This document shows positions 41,291-49,569 of a stretch of DNA of 64,000 nucleotides, in pieces. Within the stretch, counting starts at the first letter, position 1. Each line of letters opens with the position of its first letter. Origin of the DNA: an uncultured Alphaproteobacteria bacterium (GTDB taxonomy: Bacteria; Pseudomonadota; Alphaproteobacteria; Caulobacterales; Caulobacteraceae); assembly GCA_937920085.1 (NCBI GenBank), contig CALETE010000054.1, positions 1 to 64,000 of the forward strand, read 5' to 3'. A program made the translations under genes and the position numbers. Below the pieces are notes generated by a model. That model had not been told where the DNA came from and made no database searches. It saw nothing but the letters and a program-made list of their open reading frames with translations.

Positions 41291-41713
41291 ATGCGTCGCA
41301 TCATTGCCATCGCTCTCTTTTCGACCTTGGCGACAGCCAGTTTGGCCCAGGCGGAAACCTGGAAGGGCTATACCGAGGTTAGCGCCAGTAATCTGCAGTG
41401 GTCCTATGATGCGGACTATTCATACAGGGATGCCAAGACCCAGCGGGTTGTCGTGCTCTCGGCCGTTGGCAAGGTGGGGGCCTCGCCGCGTATGGGACCT
41501 TCAGCGCCAGGTGCCGCTGATGGGGTTGGATCCGTTGTCGCCCTGGACTGCAAGGCCAGCAACATGATCCTGGTCTCGGGCTACTCCCCGAAAAAGCCCC
41601 TGGCGATTGCCGACGACTGGCGTTCGGCAGCACCGAAGAAGGTCGAGTCCGCAGAGGACAAAGCCCTTCTGGCAGCCGCCTGCGCCGGGGCAGATAGCCT
41701 GCCGGTGAAATAA
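41291..41713 (+). CDS. Hypothetical secreted protein
   Basis: A 140-residue protein that I do not recognise. A clear signal peptide (MRRIIAIALFSTLATASLAQA) leads to a mature part of about 119 residues with TWKGYTEVSASNLQWSYDADYSYRDAKTQRVVVLS, one Gly/Ser/Pro-rich stretch (GASPRMGPSAPGAADGVGS) and two cysteines (VALDCKAS, LAAACAG) that may pair in the periplasm. It stands alone between groES and modC, converging on modC with three bases between the stops. Confidence 0.7.
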   Translation: MRRIIAIALFSTLATASLAQAETWKGYTEVSASNLQWSYDADYSYRDAKTQRVVVLSAVGKVGASPRMGPSAPGAADGVGSVVALDCKASNMILVSGYSPKKPLAIADDWRSAAPKKVESAEDKALLAAACAGADSLPVK

Positions 41714-41716
41714 AAC

Positions 41717-42463
41717 TCAGGACCTGACGCGGGGCAAAAGCCCTGCGTCGATGGCTGCCTGTGCCAGGGCCTCGATCTCGGCCCTGGATCGCCCTTCAAG
41801 TGAGGGGCCGACTGCGAAATTTTCCATATGCATGATCTTCCCCTCCGTCATCACGGTAAGTCGATCGGCTATGGCGGTGATCTCCTCGCGGTCATGGGCC
41901 ACATAGAGGACTGGCAGGGCCAAGCTCTGATGCAGGGCCTGCAGATAGGGCAGTATCGAGGCCTTGCTCTCCGGGTCTAGGCTGGCCAGGGGCTCATCCA
42001 TGAGCAGAAGGCGCGGCTGGGTCAGCAGGGCTCGGGCCATGGCAACCCTTTGCCGCTCGCCGCCTGACAGACGTGACGTACTGCGGTCGATAAGGCGAGA
42101 CAGTCCCATTAGGTCCACCACATCGTCAAACCGGATGGTGTGGGGTTGCGGAGCCCGCCTGAGCCCAAAATCCAGATTGCCGCGAACGGTCAGGTGCGAC
42201 AGCAAAGCCGCATCCTGAAAGACGACGCCGATTGCCCGCTGATGGGGGGATTTGAACACGCCCTCGTCCTGCCAGGTCTCATCACCGATCCGCACATGAC
42301 CCTCCAGCCGGGTCAGACCGGCCAGGGCTCGGATCAGGGTCGACTTCCCGCTACCCGAGGGCCCGGTCAGGGCCGTGACACCGGCTGGGGGCAGGGTAAG
42401 GGTCACATCCAAGGTCAGTGTGCCGACCTGTCCTTGTAGTCGCGCGTCCAGGCCTCGGGTCAT
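41717..42463 (-). CDS. modC: Molybdate ABC transporter ATP-binding protein ModC
   Basis: A 248-residue ATPase. GPSGSGKSTLIRAL is Walker A, LSGGERQRVAMARAL the signature, and LLLMDEPLASLD Walker B. It is shorter than enterobacterial ModC (about 350) because the C-terminal TOBE/molybdate-sensing domain is reduced or absent. Its start overlaps the modB stop as ATGA. Identity follows from the modA-modB neighbours. Confidence 0.9.
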   Translation of the reverse strand: MTRGLDARLQGQVGTLTLDVTLTLPPAGVTALTGPSGSGKSTLIRALAGLTRLEGHVRIGDETWQDEGVFKSPHQRAIGVVFQDAALLSHLTVRGNLDFGLRRAPQPHTIRFDDVVDLMGLSRLIDRSTSRLSGGERQRVAMARALLTQPRLLLMDEPLASLDPESKASILPYLQALHQSLALPVLYVAHDREEITAIADRLTVMTEGKIMHMENFAVGPSLEGRSRAEIEALAQAAIDAGLLPRVRS

Positions 42464-43119
42464 GATGCCTTCCCCGGTCGGTCCAGGACGGAAATGATCA
42501 TCAGGACGCAGAAGGCGAAGGCGAGAAGTGCTGCCGCCAATAGGTGAGCTTCGTCGAACTTCAAGGACTCCACAAGCTGGTAGATCCGGACAGAGACCAC
42601 TTCGGTCTGGCCCGGTATGGCACCCCCGATCATCAGCACAACGCCGAACTCGCCGACAGTATGGGCAAAGACCAGGACGGCGGCGCTGGCAAATCCTCGC
42701 CGGGCCTGGGGGACAGCCACTGAGAAAAAGGCGTCTAGGGGCGAGGCCCGCAGGGTCGCCGCTGCCTCCATGGGGCCTTCTCCCATGGCTTCAAAAGCGT
42801 TGCGGATCGGGGTGATCGCAAAGGGCAGGGAATAGACCATGGAGCCAATCACCAAACCGGCGAAGGTGAAGGCCAGGGACCGGATGCCAAAGGGATGCAG
42901 CAAGGTCATCAGCGGGCTCTGGGGGGCCAGGGCCAGCAGCAGATAAAATCCCAGGACAGTGGGTGGCAGAACAATAGGCAGGGACAGGACCGCCCCCAGC
43001 ACGTCCTTCCACCATCTGCGCCTGCGGGCGAGCTGCCAGGCTATGGGCGTGGATACCAGGATCAGCAGCACCGTCGTGACGGTTGCCAATCTCAGAGTTG
43101 TCCATATGACCTCCAGCAT
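42460..43119 (-). CDS. modB: Molybdate ABC transporter permease ModB
   Basis: A 219-residue inner-membrane permease with five to six helices. ARRRWWKDVLGAVLSLPIVLPPTVLGFYLL and MEAAATLRASPLDAFFSVAVPQARRGFASAAVLVFAHTVGEFGVVLMIGG are the ModB signatures, the latter including the EAA loop that docks the ATPase. It starts two bases after modA and overlaps modC. Confidence 0.93.
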   Translation of the reverse strand: MLEVIWTTLRLATVTTVLLILVSTPIAWQLARRRRWWKDVLGAVLSLPIVLPPTVLGFYLLLALAPQSPLMTLLHPFGIRSLAFTFAGLVIGSMVYSLPFAITPIRNAFEAMGEGPMEAAATLRASPLDAFFSVAVPQARRGFASAAVLVFAHTVGEFGVVLMIGGAIPGQTEVVSVRIYQLVESLKFDEAHLLAAALLAFAFCVLMIISVLDRPGKAS

Positions 43120-43121
43120 GG

Positions 43122-43871
43122 TCAGGGGACCTGATAGCCATAACTGGCCATGATCGCCCGGGCCTTGGCGGATTTCAGGAAGGCTAGAAAGCTTCGCGAT
43201 GTGGGATTGCGCTCTCCGGTTTTCAGCAGGACGGCCTGCTGGGTGATCGGGGTATGATCAGCGGCTGGGACCAGCCAGCGAGAACCCCCAGGCCGACGGA
43301 TGACCTGGGACAGGGCAACAAAGCCGAGGTCCGCTGCCCCGGTTTCAATGAATTGGTAGGCCTGGGTGATCGAGACCGCCGTAACACGTTTGGGGCTGAT
43401 GCGATCATACACGCCCAGCTTGCGAAGGGTCTCCACCGCCGCCTGGCCATAAGGCGCGGTCGCAGGGTCCGAGAGGGCGAGCCTATTAAAATCACCCTTG
43501 CTCAGCACAGCGCCCCGTGCATCCACCAGACTTGGCTGCTTCGAATACAGAACGATCCGTCCCAAGGCATAGGTGAAGCGGCTTCCCGGGGTTGCGAGGC
43601 CATCTACTTCTGCCCTGGCGGCATGCTCAGCATCGGCGCTCAAGAACACCTCATAGGGCGCGCCGTGCGCCAGCTGGGTGTAGAGTTGCCCGGTTGCGCC
43701 GGGGCTGAGGGTTACGGTGCTCCCGCTCTGTGCCTGAAAGGCCGCAGCGATCTCCTGGGCGGGTTCTATGAAGTTTGCGGCGACGGCGACGTGAACCTGT
43801 CCTGCCCAAGCCAGTGTCGGCGGGCTACAAGGGAGCAGGAGGCAGAGGACCAAGGCAAGGCGTCGGATCAT
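43122..43871 (-). CDS. modA: Molybdate-binding periplasmic protein ModA
   Basis: A 249-residue binding protein from the ATG at 43871 with the signal peptide MIRRLALVLCLLLPCSPPTLAWA. A TTG start 18 bases earlier is possible but weaker. The mature start VHVAVAANFIEPAQEIAAAFQAQSGSTVTLSPGATGQLYTQ is typical, with the oxyanion-contacting Ser residues. It captures molybdate for ModBC. The gene heads modABC and a Mo-box candidate lies 20 bases upstream. Confidence 0.92.
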   Translation of the reverse strand: MIRRLALVLCLLLPCSPPTLAWAGQVHVAVAANFIEPAQEIAAAFQAQSGSTVTLSPGATGQLYTQLAHGAPYEVFLSADAEHAARAEVDGLATPGSRFTYALGRIVLYSKQPSLVDARGAVLSKGDFNRLALSDPATAPYGQAAVETLRKLGVYDRISPKRVTAVSITQAYQFIETGAADLGFVALSQVIRRPGGSRWLVPAADHTPITQQAVLLKTGERNPTSRSFLAFLKSAKARAIMASYGYQVP

Positions 43872-43890
43872 TTTGCCGTTCAGGAGCAAG

Positions 43891-43915
43891 CGATATGTAG
43901 TTCATCTTCATAGCG
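43891..43915 (-). promoter_or_regulatory. Candidate Mo-box (ModE-type operator) of modABC
   Basis: CGATATGTAG (43891-43900) and CTTCATAGCG (43906-43915) are inverted arms matching at eight of ten positions around a five-base spacer. The CGnTAT...ATAnCG layout is that of ModE/MopA sites that repress molybdate uptake when molybdenum is plentiful. The site is right upstream of modA. No modE gene is in the window. Confidence 0.5.
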
Positions 43916-44012
43916 CCTTGGTGAAATCTGTCATCCACCATCTTGATGGGTATCTAGGCCCGGGTGCGTCTCGACCCTTGAACGGTTTCAGGTGTACTCT
44001 TTGGAACCGAAC

Positions 44013-44543
44013 ATGCTTCAGACCTTCCAGATCATCAGGCTAAGCCCCGCTGCCGTCCGCGATGCGGCCGATGCCCTCGGCGCCGTGCTCAAGGATGCCG
44101 TGGACGGTGGTGCCTCGGTCAGCTTCATGGCCGACCTGACCATCGAGCGGGCCGTGAATTTCTGGCGCAGTGCGGCAGACGCCGCTGAGGCTGACGGACG
44201 TGTGGTGCTTGCGGCGGCCGATGCTCAGGGCATTCTTGGTGTGGTTCAGGTGATACCGGCCGGGGTCGATAACCAACCTCACCGGGGGGATGTTTCCAAG
44301 ATGCTGGTCCACAGGCGGGGGCGACGGCAGGGCATTGGCGAAGCCTTGCTGCGCGCCGCAGAACAGGCTGGACGGGAATTGGGCCTGACCCTACTGACCC
44401 TTGATACCGCAGAGGGTGGCTCTGGCGAGCGGCTCTACACACGGGGTGGCTGGACCCGGGTCGGCATTATTCCCGACTACGCCCTCATGCCCGATGGGGT
44501 CCTGACCGGAACCGTCCTCTTTTACAAAAAGGTCGGCGATTGA
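44013..44543 (+). CDS. GNAT family N-acetyltransferase
   Basis: A 176-residue acetyl-CoA-dependent transferase. The acetyl-CoA loop VHRRGRRQGIGEALLRAAEQAG and the following LTLLTLDTAEGGSGERLYTRGGWTRVGIIPDYAL with the Gly-Trp motif are conserved GNAT elements. The ATG at 44013 is chosen; a GTG at 43992 adds seven residues. Its stop overlaps the TTG start of a TauE/SafE permease. Substrate unknown. Confidence 0.85.
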   Translation: MLQTFQIIRLSPAAVRDAADALGAVLKDAVDGGASVSFMADLTIERAVNFWRSAADAAEADGRVVLAAADAQGILGVVQVIPAGVDNQPHRGDVSKMLVHRRGRRQGIGEALLRAAEQAGRELGLTLLTLDTAEGGSGERLYTRGGWTRVGIIPDYALMPDGVLTGTVLFYKKVGD

Positions 44544-45304
44544 GCGCCCTGACGAGCGGCGCAATCTTGGCTGTCCTGGCCTTTCTGACCGCGACCCTGT
44601 CGGGGGTCTTTGGCATGGCTGGGGGCCTGGTGCTGATGGGGGGCCTCGCCTTCCTGATGCCGGTCTCAGCCGCCTTCGTCACCCATGGTATTTTACAACT
44701 GGTGGCCAATGGCTGGCGGGCGATCCTGCACGTGCGGCACGTGCGCTGGGCCATTGTCGCCTTTTACGGCCTGGCTTCGGTCGCAGCAGGGCTTGTTGTG
44801 GCCCTGGTAGCTTTCACCCCCTCTAAGATGTTGCTGTTTCTGATGTTGGGACTGGTTCCAGGCCTGCTTTGGATTCCGCAGTCCTGGCTAAGGCTGGATG
44901 CAGAAAAGCCGCTCCATGCCCTGACCTCCGGCTTTCTGGTGACAGGCCTTAACCTGACGGCTGGGGTGGCCGGCCCCTTGCTGGACATCTTCTTCGTCCG
45001 TACCGCCCTGACCCGTCACGCCATTGTCGCCACCAAGGCTGCGACACAGGTTTTCAGCCATTTGGCCAAGGTCTTAGTCTATGGCGCGCCCCTGTTCGCA
45101 AGTGGTGCCAAGGGGCTTCCGCCTTGGCCGGTCTTCGCCATCGCAATTCCGCTATCCATGCTAGGCACGGTGGTCGGCGGCCGAATTCTGGATCGTATGA
45201 GCGATGTGAACTTCAAGGCTTGGACCCGCTGGATCGTTACGACGGTCGGGGTCACCTACCTGTTCCAGGCTGCCCAACTCTTCCTGAAAGGTCATGGCGT
45301 ATGA
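44540..45304 (+). CDS. TauE/SafE family membrane permease
   Basis: A 254-residue protein with seven to eight helices from a TTG start that overlaps the previous stop (TTGA). FLTATLSGVFGMAGGLVLMGGLAFLM is the first of the two inverted repeats with the GxxGGG/A motif, and FLVTGLNLTAGVAGPLLDIFFV is the second. Relatives export sulfite, sulfoacetate or other organosulfur anions. It is flanked by two acetyltransferase genes that both overlap it, so the three are one translational unit. Confidence 0.83.
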   Translation: MSALTSGAILAVLAFLTATLSGVFGMAGGLVLMGGLAFLMPVSAAFVTHGILQLVANGWRAILHVRHVRWAIVAFYGLASVAAGLVVALVAFTPSKMLLFLMLGLVPGLLWIPQSWLRLDAEKPLHALTSGFLVTGLNLTAGVAGPLLDIFFVRTALTRHAIVATKAATQVFSHLAKVLVYGAPLFASGAKGLPPWPVFAIAIPLSMLGTVVGGRILDRMSDVNFKAWTRWIVTTVGVTYLFQAAQLFLKGHGV

Positions 45305-45894
45305 ACCTCACCCTACAGATCCTGGAAAATCCCTGGGTGAGGCTTGAGCCCCTCGGCGTGGAGCACAAGGAAGCCCTTCGCGCCGCCTGTGATGCCGATC
45401 CTGACACCTGGAACCGGCTATATCCCTATTCCATGCTGGGTGAAGCCTTTGACCGCCGCTGGGACGACCATCTGGTGAAGACTCAGGCCGATGGCAGTTG
45501 GATGCAATATGCGGTCATGGTCGGCGGCCGCTGTATGGGGATGACCTGCCACATTGGTGCAGATGCCGCCAATGCTAGCACTGAAGTCGGCGGCACCTAT
45601 TATCATCCGCAGGTTCGCGGTGGCGCGGTTAATCCAGCGGCCAAGCGTCTGATGATGGGTCATGCCTTCGACGCGGGGGCTAGGCGGGTGGTCTATCGGG
45701 TGGACGCCATCAACGCCCGTTCCAGGGCCGCCGTACTCAAGCTTGGGGCGGTGCAGGAGGGTATCTTGCGTCAGGACCGGGTAACCTGGACGGGCCGCAT
45801 CCGCGACACGGTTATCTTTTCTGTTCTGGCGGAAGAATGGCCGGACGTCCGCGATCGATTGGACGCCCGACTTTCGTCATTCGATCCTAGCTAG
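45301..45894 (+). CDS. GNAT family N-acetyltransferase (RimJ/RimL-like)
   Basis: A 197-residue transferase starting in an ATGA overlap with the TauE/SafE gene. VRLEPLGVEHKEALRAA opens the fold, the region GGTYYHPQVRGGAVNPAAKRLMMGHAF replaces the usual acetyl-CoA loop, and YRVDAINARSRAAVLKLGAVQEGILRQ is the typical RimJ/L C-terminal motif. The substrate may be an amino acid or protein N-terminus. It ends in an eight-base convergent overlap with an SDR gene. Confidence 0.85.
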   Translation: MNLTLQILENPWVRLEPLGVEHKEALRAACDADPDTWNRLYPYSMLGEAFDRRWDDHLVKTQADGSWMQYAVMVGGRCMGMTCHIGADAANASTEVGGTYYHPQVRGGAVNPAAKRLMMGHAFDAGARRVVYRVDAINARSRAAVLKLGAVQEGILRQDRVTWTGRIRDTVIFSVLAEEWPDVRDRLDARLSSFDPS

Positions 45895-46762
45895 CGGCCG
45901 TCCGCTCTGGTGCCGCGGGGAAGAAGACCTCGGCGGCATGGTCGGCAACCTCCTGTGCGGTGTAGGGCCGCCCTGGATTAAAGCCATCGGTCTGCAACAT
46001 CTTGATTTCCCGCACCCCCCGTGAGGAGACGCCCAGGACCTTGCCCGTGTGATCGGCCGCCAGGTCTGAGGCCATGAATAGAACCCCCGGTGCGATGTTT
46101 TCGGGTAAGCTCATGGGCTCCGGGTCGCGGCCGACGCGGCCGGGCAGGTCGGAGGTCATGCGGGTGAAGGCACCAGGGGCCAAGCCCATGACACGGATGC
46201 CATACTTGCGTCCTTCGATGGAGAGCACGCGCATAAAGCCGTAGATCCCGGCCTTGGCCGCACCATAGTTGGACTGGCCGAAATTGCCGTAAAGCCCAGA
46301 GGTCGAGCTGGTCATGATGATGGTGCCGGGCTTGCCGTTATCCTTGAGCCACTTCCAGACCGGCATGGTGCAGCAATAGGTGCCCTTCAAGTGCACCTTC
46401 ACGACCAGATCCCAGTCGGCCTCGGATGTGTTGGCGAAGGTCTTATCCCGCAGGATCCCAGCATTGCAGACCAGAATGTCCACCTGTCCGAAAGCATCCA
46501 GGGCCGTCTTCAAGATATTCTCGCCGCCCTCCATGGTCGAAACATCGTCGGCATTGGCCACAGCCTTGCCGCCTGCCGCGACAATGTCATTGACCACTTT
46601 CTGCGCTGCCGAAACCGAACCTTCCCCTGATCCGTCCCGGGAGCCCCCCAGATCATTGACGACGACGCTCGCACCTTCCTTGGCAAACAGTTTGGCATAG
46701 GCCTCGCCAAGTCCGCCGCCGGCACCTGTGATGATGGCAACCTTGCCGCTCAATAGTCCCAT
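45887..46762 (-). CDS. Short-chain dehydrogenase (MFE-2-like 3-hydroxyacyl-CoA dehydrogenase type)
   Basis: A 291-residue oxidoreductase from the ATG at 46762, which has GGGAG upstream. VAIITGAGGGLGEAYAKLFAKEGASVVVNDLGGSRDG, the long loop after strand two, and ADDVSTMEGGENILKTALDAFGQVDILVCNAGILRD are those of the dehydrogenase part of eukaryotic-type multifunctional enzyme 2. The catalytic SSTSGLYGNFGQSNYGAAKAG holds Ser and Tyr-x3-Lys. Substrate is probably a 3-hydroxyacyl-CoA or steroid-like compound, by class. Confidence 0.86.
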   Translation of the reverse strand: MGLLSGKVAIITGAGGGLGEAYAKLFAKEGASVVVNDLGGSRDGSGEGSVSAAQKVVNDIVAAGGKAVANADDVSTMEGGENILKTALDAFGQVDILVCNAGILRDKTFANTSEADWDLVVKVHLKGTYCCTMPVWKWLKDNGKPGTIIMTSSTSGLYGNFGQSNYGAAKAGIYGFMRVLSIEGRKYGIRVMGLAPGAFTRMTSDLPGRVGRDPEPMSLPENIAPGVLFMASDLAADHTGKVLGVSSRGVREIKMLQTDGFNPGRPYTAQEVADHAAEVFFPAAPERTAAS

Positions 46763-46941
46763 GAGTTTCACTCCCTATGTCAGGTTTGTTTTGATGATCA
46801 TCTGACTCACCGACGCCGGAGTCGAGCCCCTCGGTCTTTGTTTTGGGGTGGCAAAGGATTTTGACTCTACATCTCCTTCAGAGCCGCTAGGTTTGCGCCC
46901 AAGTCGCCGATCACGTGCGGCCATGATTGGGAGTGAAACCA

Positions 46942-48402
46942 GTGTCAGATCCTTCAGGTTCCGTGGAGGCCCATGGCGCGTCAGCCATGGTCGACCCGCC
47001 GATTGCCAGCGCGGTCGGTGGAGACGGCAAGCTCAATCGTGGCGGCGTTTCCTGGTCTCTCTTCGAGGGTGCCCGGAACCCCTACATCATTCTGGTGACC
47101 ATCTATATTTTCGTCCCCTACGTGGCCTCAGTGATGGTCGACGATCCGGTACGCGGTCAGGCGGTGATTTCCCAATGGAGCCAGTACACCGGCTGGATTG
47201 TCATGCTGACAGCCCCCTTGCTTGGGGCCTCCATTGATCAAATGGGTCGCCGCAAGATCTGGCTTGGCCTGCTGGTGGCCGCCATGGTCCCAATGATGGC
47301 AGCCCTGTGGTGGTCAAAGCCTGATTTGACGGGTCTTTCGGTGACCGTCACCATGATGCTCACCACGGCCATTGGGGTCGGGTTTGCCTATTCAGAGGTC
47401 TTGCACAATTCGCTGCTGATCCGAGCGGCGGGAATGGGTGCGGCCCACAAGGCGTCGGGTCTGGCCCTGGCCCTGGGCAATGGATTTTCCGTCATTGCCC
47501 TTGGCTTTACCGCCTGGGCCTTTGCCCTGCCAGGCAAGGTGACCTGGAGCTGGGTGCCGGCAAAGCCCCTGTTTGGCTTAGATACCCTGACCCATGAACA
47601 TGAGCGGGTCGTCGCCCTCATGGCCGCCGCCATTTTCGCTGTTGGTGCCCTGCCAATCTTCCTCTTCACACCTGATGCCGAACCAACCGGAATACCGGTC
47701 CTCAAGGCGCTCAAGGGTGGGGCAGAGCAGCTTTGGCGCATGGTACGCACTGTGGGACAGTTCAAGGATGCGGCTGTCTATCTGGTCAGTCGGATGTTCT
47801 TTGTAGACGGCATGAATGCCGTGCTGACCTATGCCGGAATCTATGCCGTAGGCGTGATGAAGTGGCATGCCCTCGAAATGCTCTTCTACGGCGTCCTACT
47901 GTCGGTTCTTGCGGTTCTTGGGGGCTTTGTGGGGCGGTGGATGGATGCTGGCTTCGGCCCCAAGGTGTCAGTCAGGATTTCGATCGGTATGACACTGGTG
48001 GCGCTGGTGGCCTTCTTAGGCATGAAGCCAGACCAGATCCTCTATTTCTGGAGCTATCCATCTGAACTGCACCCACCTGTCTGGGATGGCCCCGTCTTCC
48101 GAACCTTGCCAGAAATCATCTTTTTGCTGATCGGGTTTGTGAACGCTGTTTTTATCACCTCGCAATACGCCTCAGCTCGCACCTTGCTGACGAGATTGAC
48201 TCCGGCCGCTCAGACAGGGGCCTTCTTCGGCGTCTATGCACTTTCTGGTGTGGCGACGGGATGGCTTGGGCCCATGTTGGTCAATCTTGGTACCAATTTG
48301 ACCGGCACCCAGCAGGGGGGCTTTGCCTCAATCATTATTCTGCTGGCGATTGGGCTTTTTGGATTGATGTTTGTACGCGGCGGCGGTCGCCAGAACCTTT
48401 AA
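46942..48402 (+). CDS. MFS transporter, UMF1 family
   Basis: A 486-residue twelve-helix protein from the GTG at 46942 (MSDPSGSVEAHG), chosen because GGGAG lies eight bases before it. SLFEGARNPYIILVTIYIFVPYVASVMV and the loop LLGASIDQMGRRKIWLGLLVA show the UMF1/Atg22-like MFS type. A divergent SDR is upstream; the gap holds a GATGATCATC palindrome at 46793-46802. Substrate not known. Confidence 0.82.
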   Translation: MSDPSGSVEAHGASAMVDPPIASAVGGDGKLNRGGVSWSLFEGARNPYIILVTIYIFVPYVASVMVDDPVRGQAVISQWSQYTGWIVMLTAPLLGASIDQMGRRKIWLGLLVAAMVPMMAALWWSKPDLTGLSVTVTMMLTTAIGVGFAYSEVLHNSLLIRAAGMGAAHKASGLALALGNGFSVIALGFTAWAFALPGKVTWSWVPAKPLFGLDTLTHEHERVVALMAAAIFAVGALPIFLFTPDAEPTGIPVLKALKGGAEQLWRMVRTVGQFKDAAVYLVSRMFFVDGMNAVLTYAGIYAVGVMKWHALEMLFYGVLLSVLAVLGGFVGRWMDAGFGPKVSVRISIGMTLVALVAFLGMKPDQILYFWSYPSELHPPVWDGPVFRTLPEIIFLLIGFVNAVFITSQYASARTLLTRLTPAAQTGAFFGVYALSGVATGWLGPMLVNLGTNLTGTQQGGFASIIILLAIGLFGLMFVRGGGRQNL

Positions 48403-48429
48403 GCACCCTGTCTTTGGCAGGGCCGGTTT

Positions 48430-48945
48430 CTATAGACAGACAACCTCTGAGCTTTTTCTCGGCTTCAAATAATAGGTCGACGAGAAAGTAATGGGGTGAG
48501 GAAGGGCCCGCTGAAGGGCCGATGTATAGGTATATTTGGTCTCGGCCACGATGATGCTGTCATTGGTGGTCAATAGTCCCGTAGGCAGCCCAGCTGTGCT
48601 GGTAAGATCGTCATAGGATCCGTGGTGCTTGGTGCAGGCAATGGACAAGGCTCCGGTATTGTCCGCCTTGATGCTGCTAAAACGAATAGAGAGGGTCCCT
48701 GTCGGGAAGGGTTTCATAATGGCGTCGCCGATCGAGAAGATGTCGTCGACGGCGGCCTGATTCAGGGACGAAGATTGAGTCACCAAGTCGCCAATGGTTG
48801 ACGCCACGTGGCTGGCGCGGCGGCTTGCCATCATGGCCTGGGTCATTTCTGCCATGCCAAAATACATCAGCAGCATGACCGGAGCGACAAAGGCAAACTC
48901 GACCGCGGCAGAACCGCGGCTATCTCTGGAAAACGGCCTTAACAT
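48430..48945 (-). CDS. TadE/TadF-like minor pseudopilin of the Flp pilus
   Basis: A 171-residue protein with one N-terminal helix. RDSRGSAAVEFAFVAPVMLLMYFGMAEM is the TadE-type prepilin segment with the conserved Glu after the cleavage region. A periplasmic part follows with two cysteines (SIACTKHHG and the C-terminal VVCL). It overlaps the end of the neighbouring TadE-like gene by seven bases. TadE and TadF are pseudopilins needed to build Tad pili; the gene lies divergent to pilA. Confidence 0.82.
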   Translation of the reverse strand: MLRPFSRDSRGSAAVEFAFVAPVMLLMYFGMAEMTQAMMASRRASHVASTIGDLVTQSSSLNQAAVDDIFSIGDAIMKPFPTGTLSIRFSSIKADNTGALSIACTKHHGSYDDLTSTAGLPTGLLTTNDSIIVAETKYTYTSALQRALPHPITFSSTYYLKPRKSSEVVCL

Positions 48946-49511
48946 GCCGCACCCGTCGGAGGACTGGATGACCAGGGCTCATTGCGGAAACTGGTCGCCG
49001 ACGTGATCAACCGCTTGCCACTTCCACTGCCCATATTGACCAGGGACTGGTTCAGAAGCGGTGTGAAAAGGTGCCATTCATAATAGGTCCGGACAAGCAC
49101 CACATCCCCGGCCTGGCCAGGCGACCAACAGGTGGTGTTCGGCTTCAAATTGCTCGGGTCGATCGCAGATGCGCCGCCAACATCGGCGAGGTTTGCAAAG
49201 GTCTGAACATCGACGGTTAGATAGGAAGAGCAGGGCGTCTTGAGCCAGGTCATATTGTTACAAACAAGCGTCTTGAACTGATCCTTGGTTGTACTTGTTG
49301 CTTGGAATTCCCCAGTCCTGAGCTGCCGCGCCGCAATATCTGTCGCAGTTTGCAACGTCGAGGAGGCCAAGAAGATCATGCCAAGTTCGATCGTGCCGAA
49401 CATCAGAACCAGGAAGGGCAGAAGCACTATGGCAAATTCCACCGCAACAGCCCCGCGACTTGCATTGCCAAACCGGCGAATGAAGCCCTGCCGAGCTTGT
49501 GAAGTTTGCAT
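48939..49511 (-). CDS. TadE-like pseudopilin of the Flp pilus
   Basis: A 190-residue protein. FGNASRGAVAVEFAIVLLPFLVLMFGTIELGMIFLASSTLQTATDIAARQLRTG is a textbook TadE N-terminus (AVEFA core, then a long helix). The rest is a periplasmic domain with several cysteines (VCNNMTWLKTPCSSY, NTTCWSPG). It lies between the lone Pil_N gene and the second TadE-like gene on the minus strand. In Caulobacter two such genes lie upstream of pilA in the same divergent position. Confidence 0.84.
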   Translation of the reverse strand: MQTSQARQGFIRRFGNASRGAVAVEFAIVLLPFLVLMFGTIELGMIFLASSTLQTATDIAARQLRTGEFQATSTTKDQFKTLVCNNMTWLKTPCSSYLTVDVQTFANLADVGGASAIDPSNLKPNTTCWSPGQAGDVVLVRTYYEWHLFTPLLNQSLVNMGSGSGKRLITSATSFRNEPWSSSPPTGAAC

Positions 49512-49569
49512 GGATTCTGACTCTCAATTCCAGAGCTTCAGACTTAGCAGGCTTTGCTGAATCGGAAGT

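Noticed and set aside
46793..46802. Palindrome GATGATCATC between an SDR and a UMF1-like gene
   Set aside because: A single 10-base palindrome can occur by chance and no second copy was seen; mentioned only in the gene entry.
48406..48422. Hairpin CCCTGTC-TTT-GGCAGGG between the UMF1-like gene and the TadE-like gene
   Set aside because: It contains a G-T pair and has no T-run on either strand, so a terminator call is not supported.
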